Shown here piece after piece: positions 34,633-44,364 of a DNA stretch of 64,000 nucleotides. The notes under the pieces are model-generated. The model saw only the letters and a program-made list of their open reading frames with translations, made no database searches and was not told the origin of the DNA. The stretch spans positions 1 to 64,000 of the forward strand of contig NZ_VMOA01000023.1 of the NCBI RefSeq assembly GCF_020662345.1, in the 5' to 3' direction. Made by a program: the position numbers and the translations under genes. Source of the stretch: Methylobacterium sp. W2 (GTDB lineage Bacteria > Pseudomonadota > Alphaproteobacteria > Rhizobiales > Beijerinckiaceae). Each line of letters starts with the position of its first letter. The stretch's first letter is position 1.

Positions 34633-36387
34633 TCAGGGCGTGACCCGAAGCCCCAGCAACCAGGTATTGGCGCTGAAGCTCGACCCGGCGGAGGTGCTGT
34701 CGATCTGCTGGTAGATGTAGCTGCCGCGCATGGAGAGCCAGCGGTTGAAGCGGTAATCGAGCCGGGCGGTGGCCGAGAAGCCGCGCTCGGTGATGTTCAC
34801 CCGGTCGTAGTCGCTGGCGAGGTAGCCGCCGCCCAGCGTGATCGACAGGTTGCGCAGGAGGTCGTGCTGCACCTCCAGGGTCACCGCCTTGGTCAGCACG
34901 CCGCTCGATCCCGGGACGGCGGTCTCGATGATACCGGTGGCCGCGTTGAGCCGCACGGTGGTGAGCGGGCTCGCCGTCCAGATCAGCGCTGCGTTGACGA
35001 TCGGGGCGGTGAGGTCCTTCAGGCCTGGATCGACATAGGTCCGGTGCTGGAGACCCGCCGAGACCTCGCCGTTGACGAAACGGGTGAGCGCCACGCGGGC
35101 GCCGCCCGTCACGGTGATGCCATCGGAATTCCGGCGGATCCCATTGGAATCGGTGCGCAGGTCGTAGACGCGGGTATCGGCCAGGACATCGACGAAAGGC
35201 GAGATGACGGGCGAAATCTCGTAGGAGGCGCGCAGCCTCAGGCCGTATTGGTTCAGGTTGCGGTCGCTCTGGTTCAGGATCGCCCCGTTGGAGAGCGTCG
35301 CGCTCTCGAACTCCGACCGGTCGATGAGGCCGCGCAGGGACACCTGCAGCCGATTGAACGTCTCGGTGACGCCGATCGTCGTGCCGTAGCTCGCCACGAT
35401 CGGGCGGTTCGAAAGCGTGGCGTTGATGTCCGGCGAGCCCGGCCGCTGCGTCTCGACCAGGAAGCGGGTCTCCACGTCGAGGGTGGTGCTGCGGTTGGCG
35501 TCGAGGCGCAGGCGAACGGTGCCCGCGCCATTGGGCCGGCTGGCGGCCTGGTTGTCGGGAAAGTCGAGATAGCCGCCGCGAAGTTCACCCGCGAGTTCAT
35601 GCGAAGACCAGTCGCTGCGGAAGGCGAGCTCGCCCTCTGTCCGCAGGGCGAGCGACCCCTTGGCGCGGTCAGCGGTGATCTGGTCCGGATTGGTGTCGTA
35701 ACCGACGCTCTGCTGGAACACCGGCAGGAAGGTGAAGGTCCCGAGTTTGATGCCGAGGGGGGCATAGGCTTCGTCCACCGCGAGCGGCCTGCGCAGGGCG
35801 GCGCCGAGGAAGGCGCCCGGCGTGCCGATTCCGGCGAGCGGCAGCAGAGTCAGGGATGGGGCCGAGGGCGGGACGGGCGACGGGGTCGGCAGTGGCGCAC
35901 CGACGACGGCATTGCGGATCACAGGTGTGAGGCGCAGGTCCGGCGGCGGCGTCTGCACGATGGACCGGACCGGCCGCGCCGTCGACACGCCGAAACGGCG
36001 CGGCGGGATCGCGCGCAAGCGCAGGAGATCGGTGGGATTGCGGTTGTTGCCGGCGCTCGTGGCCGGACGCGCGACGGGCGCGAGGGAGCGCCGTCGGGCA
36101 GGGTTTCCGGCCGAACCGTCGTCGGTCTGCGAGAAAGCGCCGTCGCTCGGGGAGGCGGCGCCGGTGGATGCGTCGCCGGAGGCCCCGCTGCCCCGCAGGG
36201 TCGGGCCGCCTGCGGTACCAGCACCCGTGGCCGAGGATGGATTCGTGCTGCCGAAGGTCGGTGCGGCGGGCCGCGGCGCCTGGCTCGACTGAGCCTCGGC
36301 CTGGCTTCCGGGCAGGGCGACGGCGGCCGTCAGGATCAGGCCGTGAAGCCCCCTCCTGCGCCATCCTGCGATCGGCCCTGCACGCAT
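34633..36387 (-). CDS. Beta-barrel outer-membrane protein (BBP2-like)
   Basis: 584 residues from the ATG at 36387, where a signal peptide begins (MRAGPIAGWRRRGLHGLILT); the frame is open further to 36585 but that part is not leader-like. After a Pro/Ser/Thr-rich region to about residue 200 comes a C-terminal barrel of alternating amphipathic strands (VFQQSVGYDTNPDQI, LASDYDRVNITERGFSATAR). The start VGYDTNP and the end LLGLRVTP are typical of the beta-barrel porin 2 family seen near exopolysaccharide genes. It may export or anchor surface polymer from the cluster downstream. Confidence 0.75.
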   Translation of the reverse strand: MRAGPIAGWRRRGLHGLILTAAVALPGSQAEAQSSQAPRPAAPTFGSTNPSSATGAGTAGGPTLRGSGASGDASTGAASPSDGAFSQTDDGSAGNPARRRSLAPVARPATSAGNNRNPTDLLRLRAIPPRRFGVSTARPVRSIVQTPPPDLRLTPVIRNAVVGAPLPTPSPVPPSAPSLTLLPLAGIGTPGAFLGAALRRPLAVDEAYAPLGIKLGTFTFLPVFQQSVGYDTNPDQITADRAKGSLALRTEGELAFRSDWSSHELAGELRGGYLDFPDNQAASRPNGAGTVRLRLDANRSTTLDVETRFLVETQRPGSPDINATLSNRPIVASYGTTIGVTETFNRLQVSLRGLIDRSEFESATLSNGAILNQSDRNLNQYGLRLRASYEISPVISPFVDVLADTRVYDLRTDSNGIRRNSDGITVTGGARVALTRFVNGEVSAGLQHRTYVDPGLKDLTAPIVNAALIWTASPLTTVRLNAATGIIETAVPGSSGVLTKAVTLEVQHDLLRNLSITLGGGYLASDYDRVNITERGFSATARLDYRFNRWLSMRGSYIYQQIDSTSAGSSFSANTWLLGLRVTP

Positions 36388-36683
36388 CACGGACGAGTGT
36401 CTCTCCGCGGGTCCCCGCCTCGAGCGGTGCGCGCGACAGGACCGCTGCCCAGGATGTTTCGCGGACGTCCCTTCGCGCATCCCGGACCGGCGCGACGGAC
36501 GCGGCGGCCAAAAAATCGTCCCGGGGGATCGCGCACGTTCAAGACGCACGGCCAACACATCGGGACGGCTCTTCGCCGACCCCAACGTGGTAAAAGAACA
36601 GGGTTAGCGTTGTCTTAAGACCGCGTCATCGAGAGGGTGGATCGAGGCCGGGCCCGACAGGACCGGCACGGTGGGACGGGCAA

Positions 36684-36926
36684 TCATACGGGGGCGAGGA
36701 GCGGCCTGCTCAAACGGTCCGACCACGTCACCGACGATCCCGGTGCCGCACGTTCCATGGCGTTCAAGGCGTCGACGAGTGCGTCGGCTTCCGCGAAGGC
36801 AAGCCCGACCTGCCGCAGACCCTTCACCCATGCCGGCCGACCGGTCTTGGTGTCGAAGACGGTCCACCTGTCGAGGCTCCGGTCATCGGAGCGGAGATCG
36901 TAGGTGATACGGCAATCGATGAACAT
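36684..36926 (-). CDS. Small hypothetical protein (80 aa)
   Basis: Begins MFIDCRITYDLRSDDRSLDR and continues WTVFDTKTGRPAWVKGLRQV, LAFAEADALVDALNAME. It has a mixed alpha/beta look with no signal or membrane segment. The frame remains open to 37010, but the residues before the chosen Met look like artefact. It lies between the beta-barrel gene and the epimerase gene. Function unknown. Confidence 0.6.
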   Translation of the reverse strand: MFIDCRITYDLRSDDRSLDRWTVFDTKTGRPAWVKGLRQVGLAFAEADALVDALNAMERAAPGSSVTWSDRLSRPLLAPV

Positions 36927-37068
36927 CACTGTTCCACATGGTGCTGGGCACGATCGCGGCCCCGGGGTCACGGAAACACTACCATCCCGCATAGTCCTGC
37001 CATCCTCCATTTGGGGGATGGCGACTGTCCCGCCAGCGGATCGGCACCTCGGGCGGAAGCGGGCCGCG

Positions 37069-38070
37069 TCAGCCGAGCCGGTGATAGGCCTTGAACCAGC
37101 GCACGAAGGCCGGGATGCCGACTTCGATCGGCGTCGTCGGGGCGTAGCCGAGGTCGCGGGCGATGGCGCCGAGATCGGCGTAGGTCTCCCTCACGTCGCC
37201 GGGCTGCATCGGCTCGGACCGGCGGATCGCCGGGCGCCCGCAGGCCTCCTCCAGCACGTCGATCATGTGCAGGAGCGGCACGGATGTGTTGTTGCCGATG
37301 TTGTAGAGGCGGTGCGGCGCATGGCTGCCGCCCGCCTTCTCTGCGCCGTCATCGGGGGGCGGATTGTCGAGGCAGGCGAGGATGCCGGCGACGATGTCGT
37401 CGATATAAGTGAAGTCGCGCCGCATCGCGCCGTCGTTGAACACGCGAATCGGCTCTCCGGCGAAGATCGCCTTGGCGAACAGCCACAGGGCCATGTCGGG
37501 CCGTCCCCAGGGCCCATAGACGGTGAAGAAGCGCAGGCCCGTCTGGGGCAGGCGATAGAGATGGGCGTAGGTCTCGCTCATCAGCTCGTCCGCTTTTTTG
37601 GTGGCGGCATAGAGCGAGACCGGATGGTCGACGCGGTCTTCGACCCGGAAGGGCAGGGAGGTATTCCCGCCATAGACCGAGGAGGACGAGGCATAGGCGA
37701 GATGCGCCACGCCCCGGTAGCGCGCGAATTCCAGGATATTGAGGTGACCGACCACGTTGGCCTGGATGTAGGCGCGCGGGTTCTCGATGGAGTAGCGCAC
37801 CCCGGCCTGAGCACCGAGATGGACGATCCTGTCGATCCCATCCCCCTCCAGGCCCCTGTCCAGGGCCTCGTGATCGGAGAAGTCGATGGGCAGGAAGCGG
37901 AACGCGTCGCCCCGGCGCGTCGCGATATCGGCGATCCGGTCCCGCTTGAGCGCAACGGAATAATAAGCGTTGAGATTGTCGATGCCGATGACCGTCTCGC
38001 CACGCGCGAGCAGGCGATCGGCCACATGGTAGCCGATGAAGCCCGCGGCTCCGGTCACGAGAATCGCCAT
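37069..38070 (-). CDS. UDP-glucuronate 4-epimerase-like SDR enzyme
   Basis: 333 residues. The NAD-binding motif GAAGFIG (about 7-13), catalytic Ser-Ser-Ser then Y-x-x-x-K (YAATKK, about 154-159), and boxes FFTVYGPWGRPDMALW and RRDFTYIDDIV match the extended SDR epimerases of the UDP-glucuronate/galacturonate 4-epimerase group. It would supply a uronic-acid sugar nucleotide for the surface glycan built by the neighbouring glycosyltransferases. All polysaccharide genes here run on the minus strand. Confidence 0.88.
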   Translation of the reverse strand: MAILVTGAAGFIGYHVADRLLARGETVIGIDNLNAYYSVALKRDRIADIATRRGDAFRFLPIDFSDHEALDRGLEGDGIDRIVHLGAQAGVRYSIENPRAYIQANVVGHLNILEFARYRGVAHLAYASSSSVYGGNTSLPFRVEDRVDHPVSLYAATKKADELMSETYAHLYRLPQTGLRFFTVYGPWGRPDMALWLFAKAIFAGEPIRVFNDGAMRRDFTYIDDIVAGILACLDNPPPDDGAEKAGGSHAPHRLYNIGNNTSVPLLHMIDVLEEACGRPAIRRSEPMQPGDVRETYADLGAIARDLGYAPTTPIEVGIPAFVRWFKAYHRLG

Positions 38071-38141
38071 CTTCGGGTCGAGGCCTCATCGTCGCCCGGA
38101 CCGCCTGCCGACGAGGCCGGCGGCGATCCGGAAAGGTCCGT

Positions 38142-39455
38142 TCAGAGTCGCTCGTAGAGTTCCTTGAGGCGCCCGCGATAGATCTCGGGGCTGTATTTCG
38201 CCGCCTGGACCTTGCCCATCTCGGAGAGCCGCCCGCGCAGGTCCGCATCCGAATCCACCGCGCGGATCGCGTCGGCGATGTCGCGGGCGTCGTAGGGATT
38301 GATCAGCAGCGCGGCGTCGCCGGCGACCTCCGGCGTCGAGCCCTCCTTGGAGGTGATGACCGGGGTGCCGAGCAGCATGCTCTCCAGTACGGGCAGGCCG
38401 AATCCCTCGTAGAGGGACGGGAACACCACGCCCTTGGCGCCACGGATGAGGCTGACGAGGAGCGAGAACGGCGCGTAGTCGAACCGCCGGATACGGTCGC
38501 GCTGGTAGGTCATGTTGTCGATCTGCTCGAGATACGAGTTCGTCGTCGGATTGATGAACTTGAACTCGATATCCGATTTCCAGGCCGCGCCGCCCACGAT
38601 GACGAGAGGCGCCGAGACCTGGCTCGCAAGATAGGCCTCGACGAGGCGGCCGACGTTCTTCTTGGGCTCGATGGCGCCGAAGAACAGGAAGTAGCCCTTG
38701 TAGGGCAGGCCGAACGCACCCTCGATCTCGCGGCGGACCACGTCTTCGGGCTTATCGGCGAACTTCTTCGGGATTTCCACCGACTGGTAGGTGTTGGTGA
38801 TCCGGTGCTCGGGGCAGCCGAGCAGGTTGATGATGTCGCGGCGCGAAGTCTCGGACACGGTGACGATGTGGTCGGCATCCTTCACGATGCGCCGCATCAG
38901 GCGCAGGTAGCGCCGCTTGATGTCGCCGGTGGTGAAGGGCAGGCGCAGGGGCACGAGGTCGTGCAGGGTGTAGATGTTCTTGGCGCCCGGAATCCGGATC
39001 GGCAGAGGATAGGTCCAATGCATGATGTCGGGCGTGCGCAGGCCGCTGACGCGCAGGGTGCGGTTGTAGGTCTTGAAATAGGCGAGCGCGACGTCGAACA
39101 GGTTCACGCTGTTCCAGATCTGGTCAAAATACGGCATCCGCGCTTCGAACGTCTTGCTGATGACGGTGCCGGTGATCGGCACCTTCACCGCACGCCGCCC
39201 GAGGGGCGAGGTGAGCTGGTCGCGGATATAGCGCAGGATCACCAGCCATTGGGGCGGGGTGCCCACCGCCGGATCGAAGAACGAGATCTCGCGCAGAAGC
39301 GCGTCGATGCCCGGCGAGGCGCGGGTCCCGTAGAGGACGTCGGTCCGGTAGCCGAGCTCGTGCAACTCGTAGCTCAGGTTACGGGCGTAGGTGGCGACGC
39401 CGGTCCCCTTCTCCAGGCCGAGATTGTACCCATCCAACATCACACTTTTAGGCAT
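38142..39455 (-). CDS. GT4-type glycosyltransferase
   Basis: 437 residues from the ATG at 39455, with GAGGAAG upstream. GT-B fold: the C-terminal domain contains the nucleotide-sugar E-x7-E box (PSLYEGFGLPVLESMLLGTP), and FFGAIEPKKNVGRLVEAYL is a classical GT4 central strand. The N-terminal acceptor domain begins MLDGYNLGLEKGTGVATYAR. It adds a sugar from an NDP donor to a growing surface glycan. No membrane segment. Neighbours are the epimerase and the double pyruvyl-transferase-like gene. Confidence 0.9.
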   Translation of the reverse strand: MPKSVMLDGYNLGLEKGTGVATYARNLSYELHELGYRTDVLYGTRASPGIDALLREISFFDPAVGTPPQWLVILRYIRDQLTSPLGRRAVKVPITGTVISKTFEARMPYFDQIWNSVNLFDVALAYFKTYNRTLRVSGLRTPDIMHWTYPLPIRIPGAKNIYTLHDLVPLRLPFTTGDIKRRYLRLMRRIVKDADHIVTVSETSRRDIINLLGCPEHRITNTYQSVEIPKKFADKPEDVVRREIEGAFGLPYKGYFLFFGAIEPKKNVGRLVEAYLASQVSAPLVIVGGAAWKSDIEFKFINPTTNSYLEQIDNMTYQRDRIRRFDYAPFSLLVSLIRGAKGVVFPSLYEGFGLPVLESMLLGTPVITSKEGSTPEVAGDAALLINPYDARDIADAIRAVDSDADLRGRLSEMGKVQAAKYSPEIYRGRLKELYERL

Positions 39456-39667
39456 TCCGGACTTCCTCGGATGGTTCTGCGATGGGTCGGTGGCGACAGG
39501 AATGAAAGACTCGGACCACATGCGGTCTCACGCGCCGATGGCTCGGCCTCGTGCCGTCCGAACTCCGTTCCTCCTCGGACGCTGACGCCTGCGGGAGGAC
39601 GGAGTTCGGCTCTTCTCGGATCGCCGCGTGGCCTCGGCGATCCGACGCGTCCCGTGGGGCCGGGCGC

Positions 39668-41884
39668 CTAGAACTTGAGCGCCTTCAGCACCTTCGGCTC
39701 CACCGGCCAGGGGGTCGCCTCGAACTCGACCGCCTTCGGCAAGGGGAAGGCCTCGAACAGGGCCTGGGGCGAGTAGGTCAGGGGCCGCCATGTGGCCTTG
39801 ATCCAGTCGACGGCCTTGTCCCATTCGGGCTTGGCGCGCCGCTCCAGGCAGAAGGCGTTGAGGCGGGTCACGCCGGCGCCGAGATAGAAATCCCGCACCC
39901 GGTGATCGACCTTCTCCTCATCGTCGTCGAGCTTGAGCTCGCGGCCCTCGCCCTGGCCATAGGTGGCGAACCAGGCACTGGGAATACCGTAGCATTCCGC
40001 GATCACGAGGCCGTGGAGCGAGGTGGAGAGGATGTGCCGGCAGGACACGATCTCCTCGACCTTGGCGCGCAGGGACGGTGCGTCGCGTTCGGTGATCGTG
40101 TTGATGATTCGGATATCGCCCTTGCGCTCGGGCGGGATACCGTAGCGCGTCATCACGTCGAGGACGGTGGCCGCGGGATCCTGGGAGGCGAGCTCGGTCA
40201 GGTGGACGATGACGCCGATCTCATGGGTCTTCGCCACATGGCCCATGGGCCAGAACTTGGGCAGCAGGTAGACCGGATCGCCGTAGATTTCCGGCACCGC
40301 GATGCCCTGCGCCCTCAGCACGGCGCCGGTCTTGGGCCCGCGCACGGCATGGACGTGGAACTCGGTTCCCGCCGGGCGCTGGTAGGGCGCCGGGTTCGGG
40401 TTGCCCGGGCAGCGCTGGGCATCGAGACCGGTGCCCCACATGTGCACCGTGCCCTTGCTGATGGCGTGGCCGATGGTTCCGACCGCGACGAGGCGCTCGG
40501 AATTGCTGTCGAAGCCCGCATGCCGCACGACGCGACCGGAGATGGCGGCGACCATGACGGCGCTCAGTGCGTCACCGAAATTGGCATAGGGAAACTTCGG
40601 CGAACTGGCCGCCCAGGCCAGGGGCACCGAGCCGGGCGGCAAGGTCGATTTAATGCGCTTCAGGAGAGCGACGGAGCTCTTTTTTTTTTCTAGCTTCGCC
40701 TTTGCGACCAGGGCAGCATCTTCGCCAGCCGGCTCGGAGACAGTCTTTTCGGCCACAGCTCTTGCAGCGGCTTTGGGAGCGCCTTTGGGAGATTCGTCAG
40801 GAAATCGGGCAGCGGCCACCTTGGCACCTCCCGGAAATTCCTTGCGGTCGAGACGGTTCAGCTCGCCCACATCGTGGCGGAGTTTCAGGTCTGTGAGCGC
40901 CTTGTGCTCCCAGATCGTCTCGCCGGGCGCGGCGGAGATCGGGCTCAGATCGACCGGGAAGGCGTTGATCAGGGCATCGCCATCGAAGGTCTTCGGCGAC
41001 CAGCTCTTGTCGATCGCCTTCATGATCGCGGGCCAGTCGCTCGGCTTGGGCCGCGGCTGGTTGAAGACGTCGATCTTCGGCAGGCCGAGGCCGGTATAGA
41101 GATCGACGATGCGCAGATCGACGTCGCCACCGGGGGTGAGTTCCACCGATTGCAACCCGTCCTTGCTCAGGCTCGGCGCGAAATACAGGCAGGGAATGCC
41201 GTAGGATTCCGCGATCACCATGCCGTGGAGGCTGGTGGAGACGATGCGCTCGCAGGACAGGATCTCGTCGATCTTCGACTGAAGCGCACCGACATGCAGC
41301 TCGGTGACGGTCGTGATGAGATGGATGTCGTCGGCGAGTTCGGCCGGAATCCGGAAGCGCGCGATCTCCTTGCGCGGCACCGCCTCCATCTCGCGGTTGG
41401 CGAGTTCCGAGAGGTGAAGGATGACGCCGAGTTTGTAGCGCTTCTTGACGGTCGGCTTGTAGAATCGGGGGAGCAGCCAGACCGGGTCGCCGTAGGGAAC
41501 GGCGTGCGAGAGGGTCTTGGCCGAGAGGAGCGATTCCGAGACCGGGCCGCGGGTGGCGGTCACGGTGAAGTGCGACTCCGCGGACGGGACGAAGGGTTTC
41601 TTCTCGGCCGCCGGCGCGGAGGGGTTGGCCCAGTTCGAGCAGCCCGTGCCCCAGAACCAGACTTCGCCGTTGGCGAAACCGTGCCCGATCGTACCGACGC
41701 AGGACAGGCGTGGCGCGAACGACTTCATCGGCGCCCTGCGGATCGGCTTGCCCGAGAGCAGAGCGATCATCACCGGGCTCAGAGCGTCGCCGAAGTTGAG
41801 ATAGTTCATGTCCAGGGTCGAACCGGCCCAGGCCAGCGGAATCTCGCCTTTCTCACGCACGTACCGGGTGATGGATGTCGCCAT
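39668..41884 (-). CDS. Fused tandem polysaccharide pyruvyl-transferase-like protein
   Basis: 738 residues made of two homologous halves (about 10-330 and 430-735) joined by an Ala/Lys/Glu-rich linker. Each half repeats the same landmarks: PLAWA then NFGDALS-x-VM, VGTIGH, WGTG, RGP, YGDPVWLLP/YGDPVYLLP, GVILHLSELA/GVIVHLTELA, and STSLHGMVIAESYGIP/STSLHGLVIAECYGIP. These match the PS_pyruv_trans fold, which adds pyruvyl ketals to sugars. The linker coding DNA has a run of ten A residues (minus strand). The halves have diverged clearly, so duplication is old. GAGGAC precedes the start. Confidence 0.85.
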   Translation of the reverse strand: MATSITRYVREKGEIPLAWAGSTLDMNYLNFGDALSPVMIALLSGKPIRRAPMKSFAPRLSCVGTIGHGFANGEVWFWGTGCSNWANPSAPAAEKKPFVPSAESHFTVTATRGPVSESLLSAKTLSHAVPYGDPVWLLPRFYKPTVKKRYKLGVILHLSELANREMEAVPRKEIARFRIPAELADDIHLITTVTELHVGALQSKIDEILSCERIVSTSLHGMVIAESYGIPCLYFAPSLSKDGLQSVELTPGGDVDLRIVDLYTGLGLPKIDVFNQPRPKPSDWPAIMKAIDKSWSPKTFDGDALINAFPVDLSPISAAPGETIWEHKALTDLKLRHDVGELNRLDRKEFPGGAKVAAARFPDESPKGAPKAAARAVAEKTVSEPAGEDAALVAKAKLEKKKSSVALLKRIKSTLPPGSVPLAWAASSPKFPYANFGDALSAVMVAAISGRVVRHAGFDSNSERLVAVGTIGHAISKGTVHMWGTGLDAQRCPGNPNPAPYQRPAGTEFHVHAVRGPKTGAVLRAQGIAVPEIYGDPVYLLPKFWPMGHVAKTHEIGVIVHLTELASQDPAATVLDVMTRYGIPPERKGDIRIINTITERDAPSLRAKVEEIVSCRHILSTSLHGLVIAECYGIPSAWFATYGQGEGRELKLDDDEEKVDHRVRDFYLGAGVTRLNAFCLERRAKPEWDKAVDWIKATWRPLTYSPQALFEAFPLPKAVEFEATPWPVEPKVLKALKF

Positions 41885-42281
41885 AGATCGCGTCCTCGGT
41901 TCTTGGATTTTCTAAAACAAAAACAATGATCGTATCGTGATGGTGCGATTCAAATCCGCCAGCATCGACACGCCCGACGCTCTTGGACTCGTCCCACCGC
42001 AACCGGAAACAAGGGCTGCGCAAAAAATTCCATCAACGCACGAGTGACTATATTCTTGGCAGCTCGACGCGATTGCCGAACTCGCCCTGTCGGCGGACAC
42101 CGAGGTCATCCTGCATCTGATTGCCTGAATGCCAAGTCCGCCAATCCTCCCAAGTCATTGGTGCGCCTGATTAAGGCGGATTCTGCGGGGTGTCCAGGGC
42201 GGGATGTCGCGGCATCGGCAAAACCGTAGGGTGCCATCGGTCTCGCTCCGGCCAGCGACAAGCGGGGAGGGCTGGCCGTCA
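41885..42281. other. Intergenic region, possible gene scrap
   Basis: About 400 bp, AT-rich at 41910-42060 (probable promoter region of the double pyruvyl-transferase gene). A short open segment ending at 42127 (LDAIAELALSADTEVILHLI) looks protein-like but has no start and no family; it may be a relic. The rest shows nothing. Confidence 0.35.
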
Positions 42282-43604
42282 TCACGACGTGGTCTGTGGA
42301 ACGCGCTGCCTGGCTGCGCCCGACGGCGGGACGACGCGCCGGGGCGGGGCTGGGCGCTTGGCGACCCGCACGGTCTTCGCCCCCTCGTCTACACGCTTCA
42401 AAGCCGCGATGATCTGCCGGCCGGTCTCAGTCCAGGTGGTGGGCCGATAATTTCTGTCGATCTCGCGCTCCTTCTCCCGGAGCAGCTCGGGATCGGTGGC
42501 GTAGGTCTTGATCTTGGCGGCCCACTCGCTCGGCATGTGGGGAGGCGCATAATCGACGAAATGCTGGCCCACCTCGGGCAAGGAGGTGGTCTTCGAGACG
42601 ATGCCGAACTTGCCGAAGCTCAGGGCCTCGGCCACCGGCAGGCCCCAGCCCTCGTAACGGGAGGGAAACACGAACATCTGGCAGTTCTTGTAGAGGGTCC
42701 GCAGCGCCAGATCGTCGACCTTGGCGAGAAAGTGGAGCTTCCGTGCCAGCGGCGTCCGCCTGACGATGGCGCGCAGCATCATGCGCTTCTTGCGCTTGCT
42801 GTGCCCGACGCAGACGAGGCTCGGAGCCGCCTGCTCGTTGCCCTTGAAGGCCAGCGACCAAGCCTTGATGGCGACGCGGTGGTTCTTCCGCGGGTGTACC
42901 GACGAGACGTAGAGGATGTACGGCCCCTTGACCTTCAGCGGCTTCGGCGGGGTGTTGTCGCCAATCTGAGACACACCGAAGTTGAGCGTCACGATCCGCC
43001 CGCAATCGAACCCCTGATAGGCGATGAGCGCGTCCGCGGTGGCGCGGGACGGCGTGAAGATCACATCCGCAGTCTCGAGCACGAGGTCGATCCAGCGCTT
43101 GAACGTCGCATGGGCCGACCGGAACGTGAGCTTCGGCCGCTCGATCGGCAGCATGTCGTGGACGAGGATCGCCTTGCGGCATGAGATGTCGGCGGATTTC
43201 AGCGCGCTGACGATGCCCGCATAGTTCGAGCGCGACCAGCTCGCCCCGAGCATGACCAGCCACGGAGCCGACCGGGGCATGGAACTGTCGGCGGCCGCCG
43301 CCGGCTGGTTCTTGAAGATGCGGACGTAGCTCAGCTCCTCTACCGCCTTGGCGACGAGGGAGCGGCCCTGGACGGTGTTGGTTCGGCCATACGCCTCGAT
43401 CAGCTCCAGCATCGGAGCGCTGATGGGTGCGAGCCGCCGCTTGAACGGCGTGATGCCGATGGGAGTGATGACGCAGTCGAGATCGTCCGCCTGGATCGCG
43501 CTGGTGATTTCGTAGACGACCCGCTGGATCCCCGTGATCGGCAGCCCTCTTTTGAAGAAGGAGACCAGATCCGTGTAGTCCATCAGAATGTTCGAAGCTG
43601 TCAT
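42282..43604 (-). CDS. GT4-type glycosyltransferase (second)
   Basis: 440 residues from the ATG at 43604 (MTASNILMDYTDLVSFFKRG). The N-terminal domain has TGIQRVVYEI; the GT-B C-terminal domain includes YILYVSSVHPRKNHRVAIKA and the E-x7-E box FPSRYEGWGLPVAEALSFG. The basic Pro/Arg tail (RVAKRPAPPRRVVPP) is extra. It transfers a sugar in surface-polysaccharide assembly, like the first GT4 enzyme. The start has only a weak ribosome-binding site (GCAGG); the frame is open to 43736. Confidence 0.88.
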   Translation of the reverse strand: MTASNILMDYTDLVSFFKRGLPITGIQRVVYEITSAIQADDLDCVITPIGITPFKRRLAPISAPMLELIEAYGRTNTVQGRSLVAKAVEELSYVRIFKNQPAAAADSSMPRSAPWLVMLGASWSRSNYAGIVSALKSADISCRKAILVHDMLPIERPKLTFRSAHATFKRWIDLVLETADVIFTPSRATADALIAYQGFDCGRIVTLNFGVSQIGDNTPPKPLKVKGPYILYVSSVHPRKNHRVAIKAWSLAFKGNEQAAPSLVCVGHSKRKKRMMLRAIVRRTPLARKLHFLAKVDDLALRTLYKNCQMFVFPSRYEGWGLPVAEALSFGKFGIVSKTTSLPEVGQHFVDYAPPHMPSEWAAKIKTYATDPELLREKEREIDRNYRPTTWTETGRQIIAALKRVDEGAKTVRVAKRPAPPRRVVPPSGAARQRVPQTTS

Positions 43605-43950
43605 GGAACCTGCATTTTGGTTCCGACGATGGACATGCATCGCCGCATGACATGCATCCTTCTCTGACCGCCCCCGGAGACAGCGATTCTGGCCATCGTT
43701 CGGAACGCCCCGCCTCTTCAAAAACGCAGCGGCCATGTGCGTGCACGACGCGTCGAAAATATGACCTTATCCCACTGCCGGACGAGGCTACTGCATCGCA
43801 CCAACGGCGCATAGCCGGTCAGGTGAAATGAGACTCTTCATCGATCACGATGGCGGGCATTACGGGGGGAGCGGTAGCGCTTGAGACGAAGAGGTCCACG
43901 ACCCTCATCCGACGTCTCGTCCGGCACAGCCAGGGACCGGAGAAGGTATT
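43605..43950. other. Intergenic region upstream of the second glycosyltransferase
   Basis: 346 bp with no convincing gene. A moderately AT-rich part near 43740-43830 may hold the promoter of the glycosyltransferase gene. Nothing else is seen. Confidence 0.4.
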
Positions 43951-44026
43951 TGGCTCCCCGAGTAGGACTCGAACCTACGACAAAGCGATTAACAGTCGCT
44001 TGCTCTACCAACTGAGCTATCGGGGA
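43951..44026 (-). tRNA. tRNA-Asn (anticodon GUU)
   Basis: Reverse strand: acceptor TCCCCGA, D-arm TAGCTCAGTTGGTAGAGCA, anticodon loop CTGTTAA, T-arm AGGTTCGAGTCCT and encoded CCA; complete 76-nt cloverleaf. Confidence 0.95.
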
Positions 44027-44234
44027 CCACGGCGGGGTCTCTACACACGGCTTTGGCGGGACGCAAGGCCTGTTCGCATATTTGTCGGCTTTGTTTACGG
44101 CCTCGCCCCGCTTTGGCCTCGTGGCGCGGAATCCCCGTTGCGGACGGGGCCCGGCCTCTGTAAGAGACCGGTCACCCCAGATCGACCGCCCGATCCGGGG
44201 GGGCGCCATTCCGTCCTCGATGGGATGTGGCAGA

Positions 44235-44308
44235 GGCCTCGTGGCGGAGTGGTTACGCAGAGGACTGCAAATCCTTGCACCCCGGTTCGATTCCGGGCGA
44301 GGCCTCCA
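44235..44308 (+). tRNA. tRNA-Cys (anticodon GCA)
   Basis: Acceptor GGCCTCG, D-arm TGGCGGAGTGGTTACGCA, anticodon loop CTGCAAA, T-arm CGGTTCGATTCCG and encoded CCA; complete 74-nt cloverleaf. It lies 57 bp from the convergent glpK stop. Confidence 0.95.
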
Positions 44309-44364
44309 ATTTTTCTCGACCTCCGATTTGAAGATAGAGAGCGACCGGTCATGGCCGGGGCGCC

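Noticed and set aside
42059..42127. Short protein-like segment ending in TGA upstream of the pyruvyl-transferase gene
   Set aside because: About 22 codons with no start and no family; could be chance.
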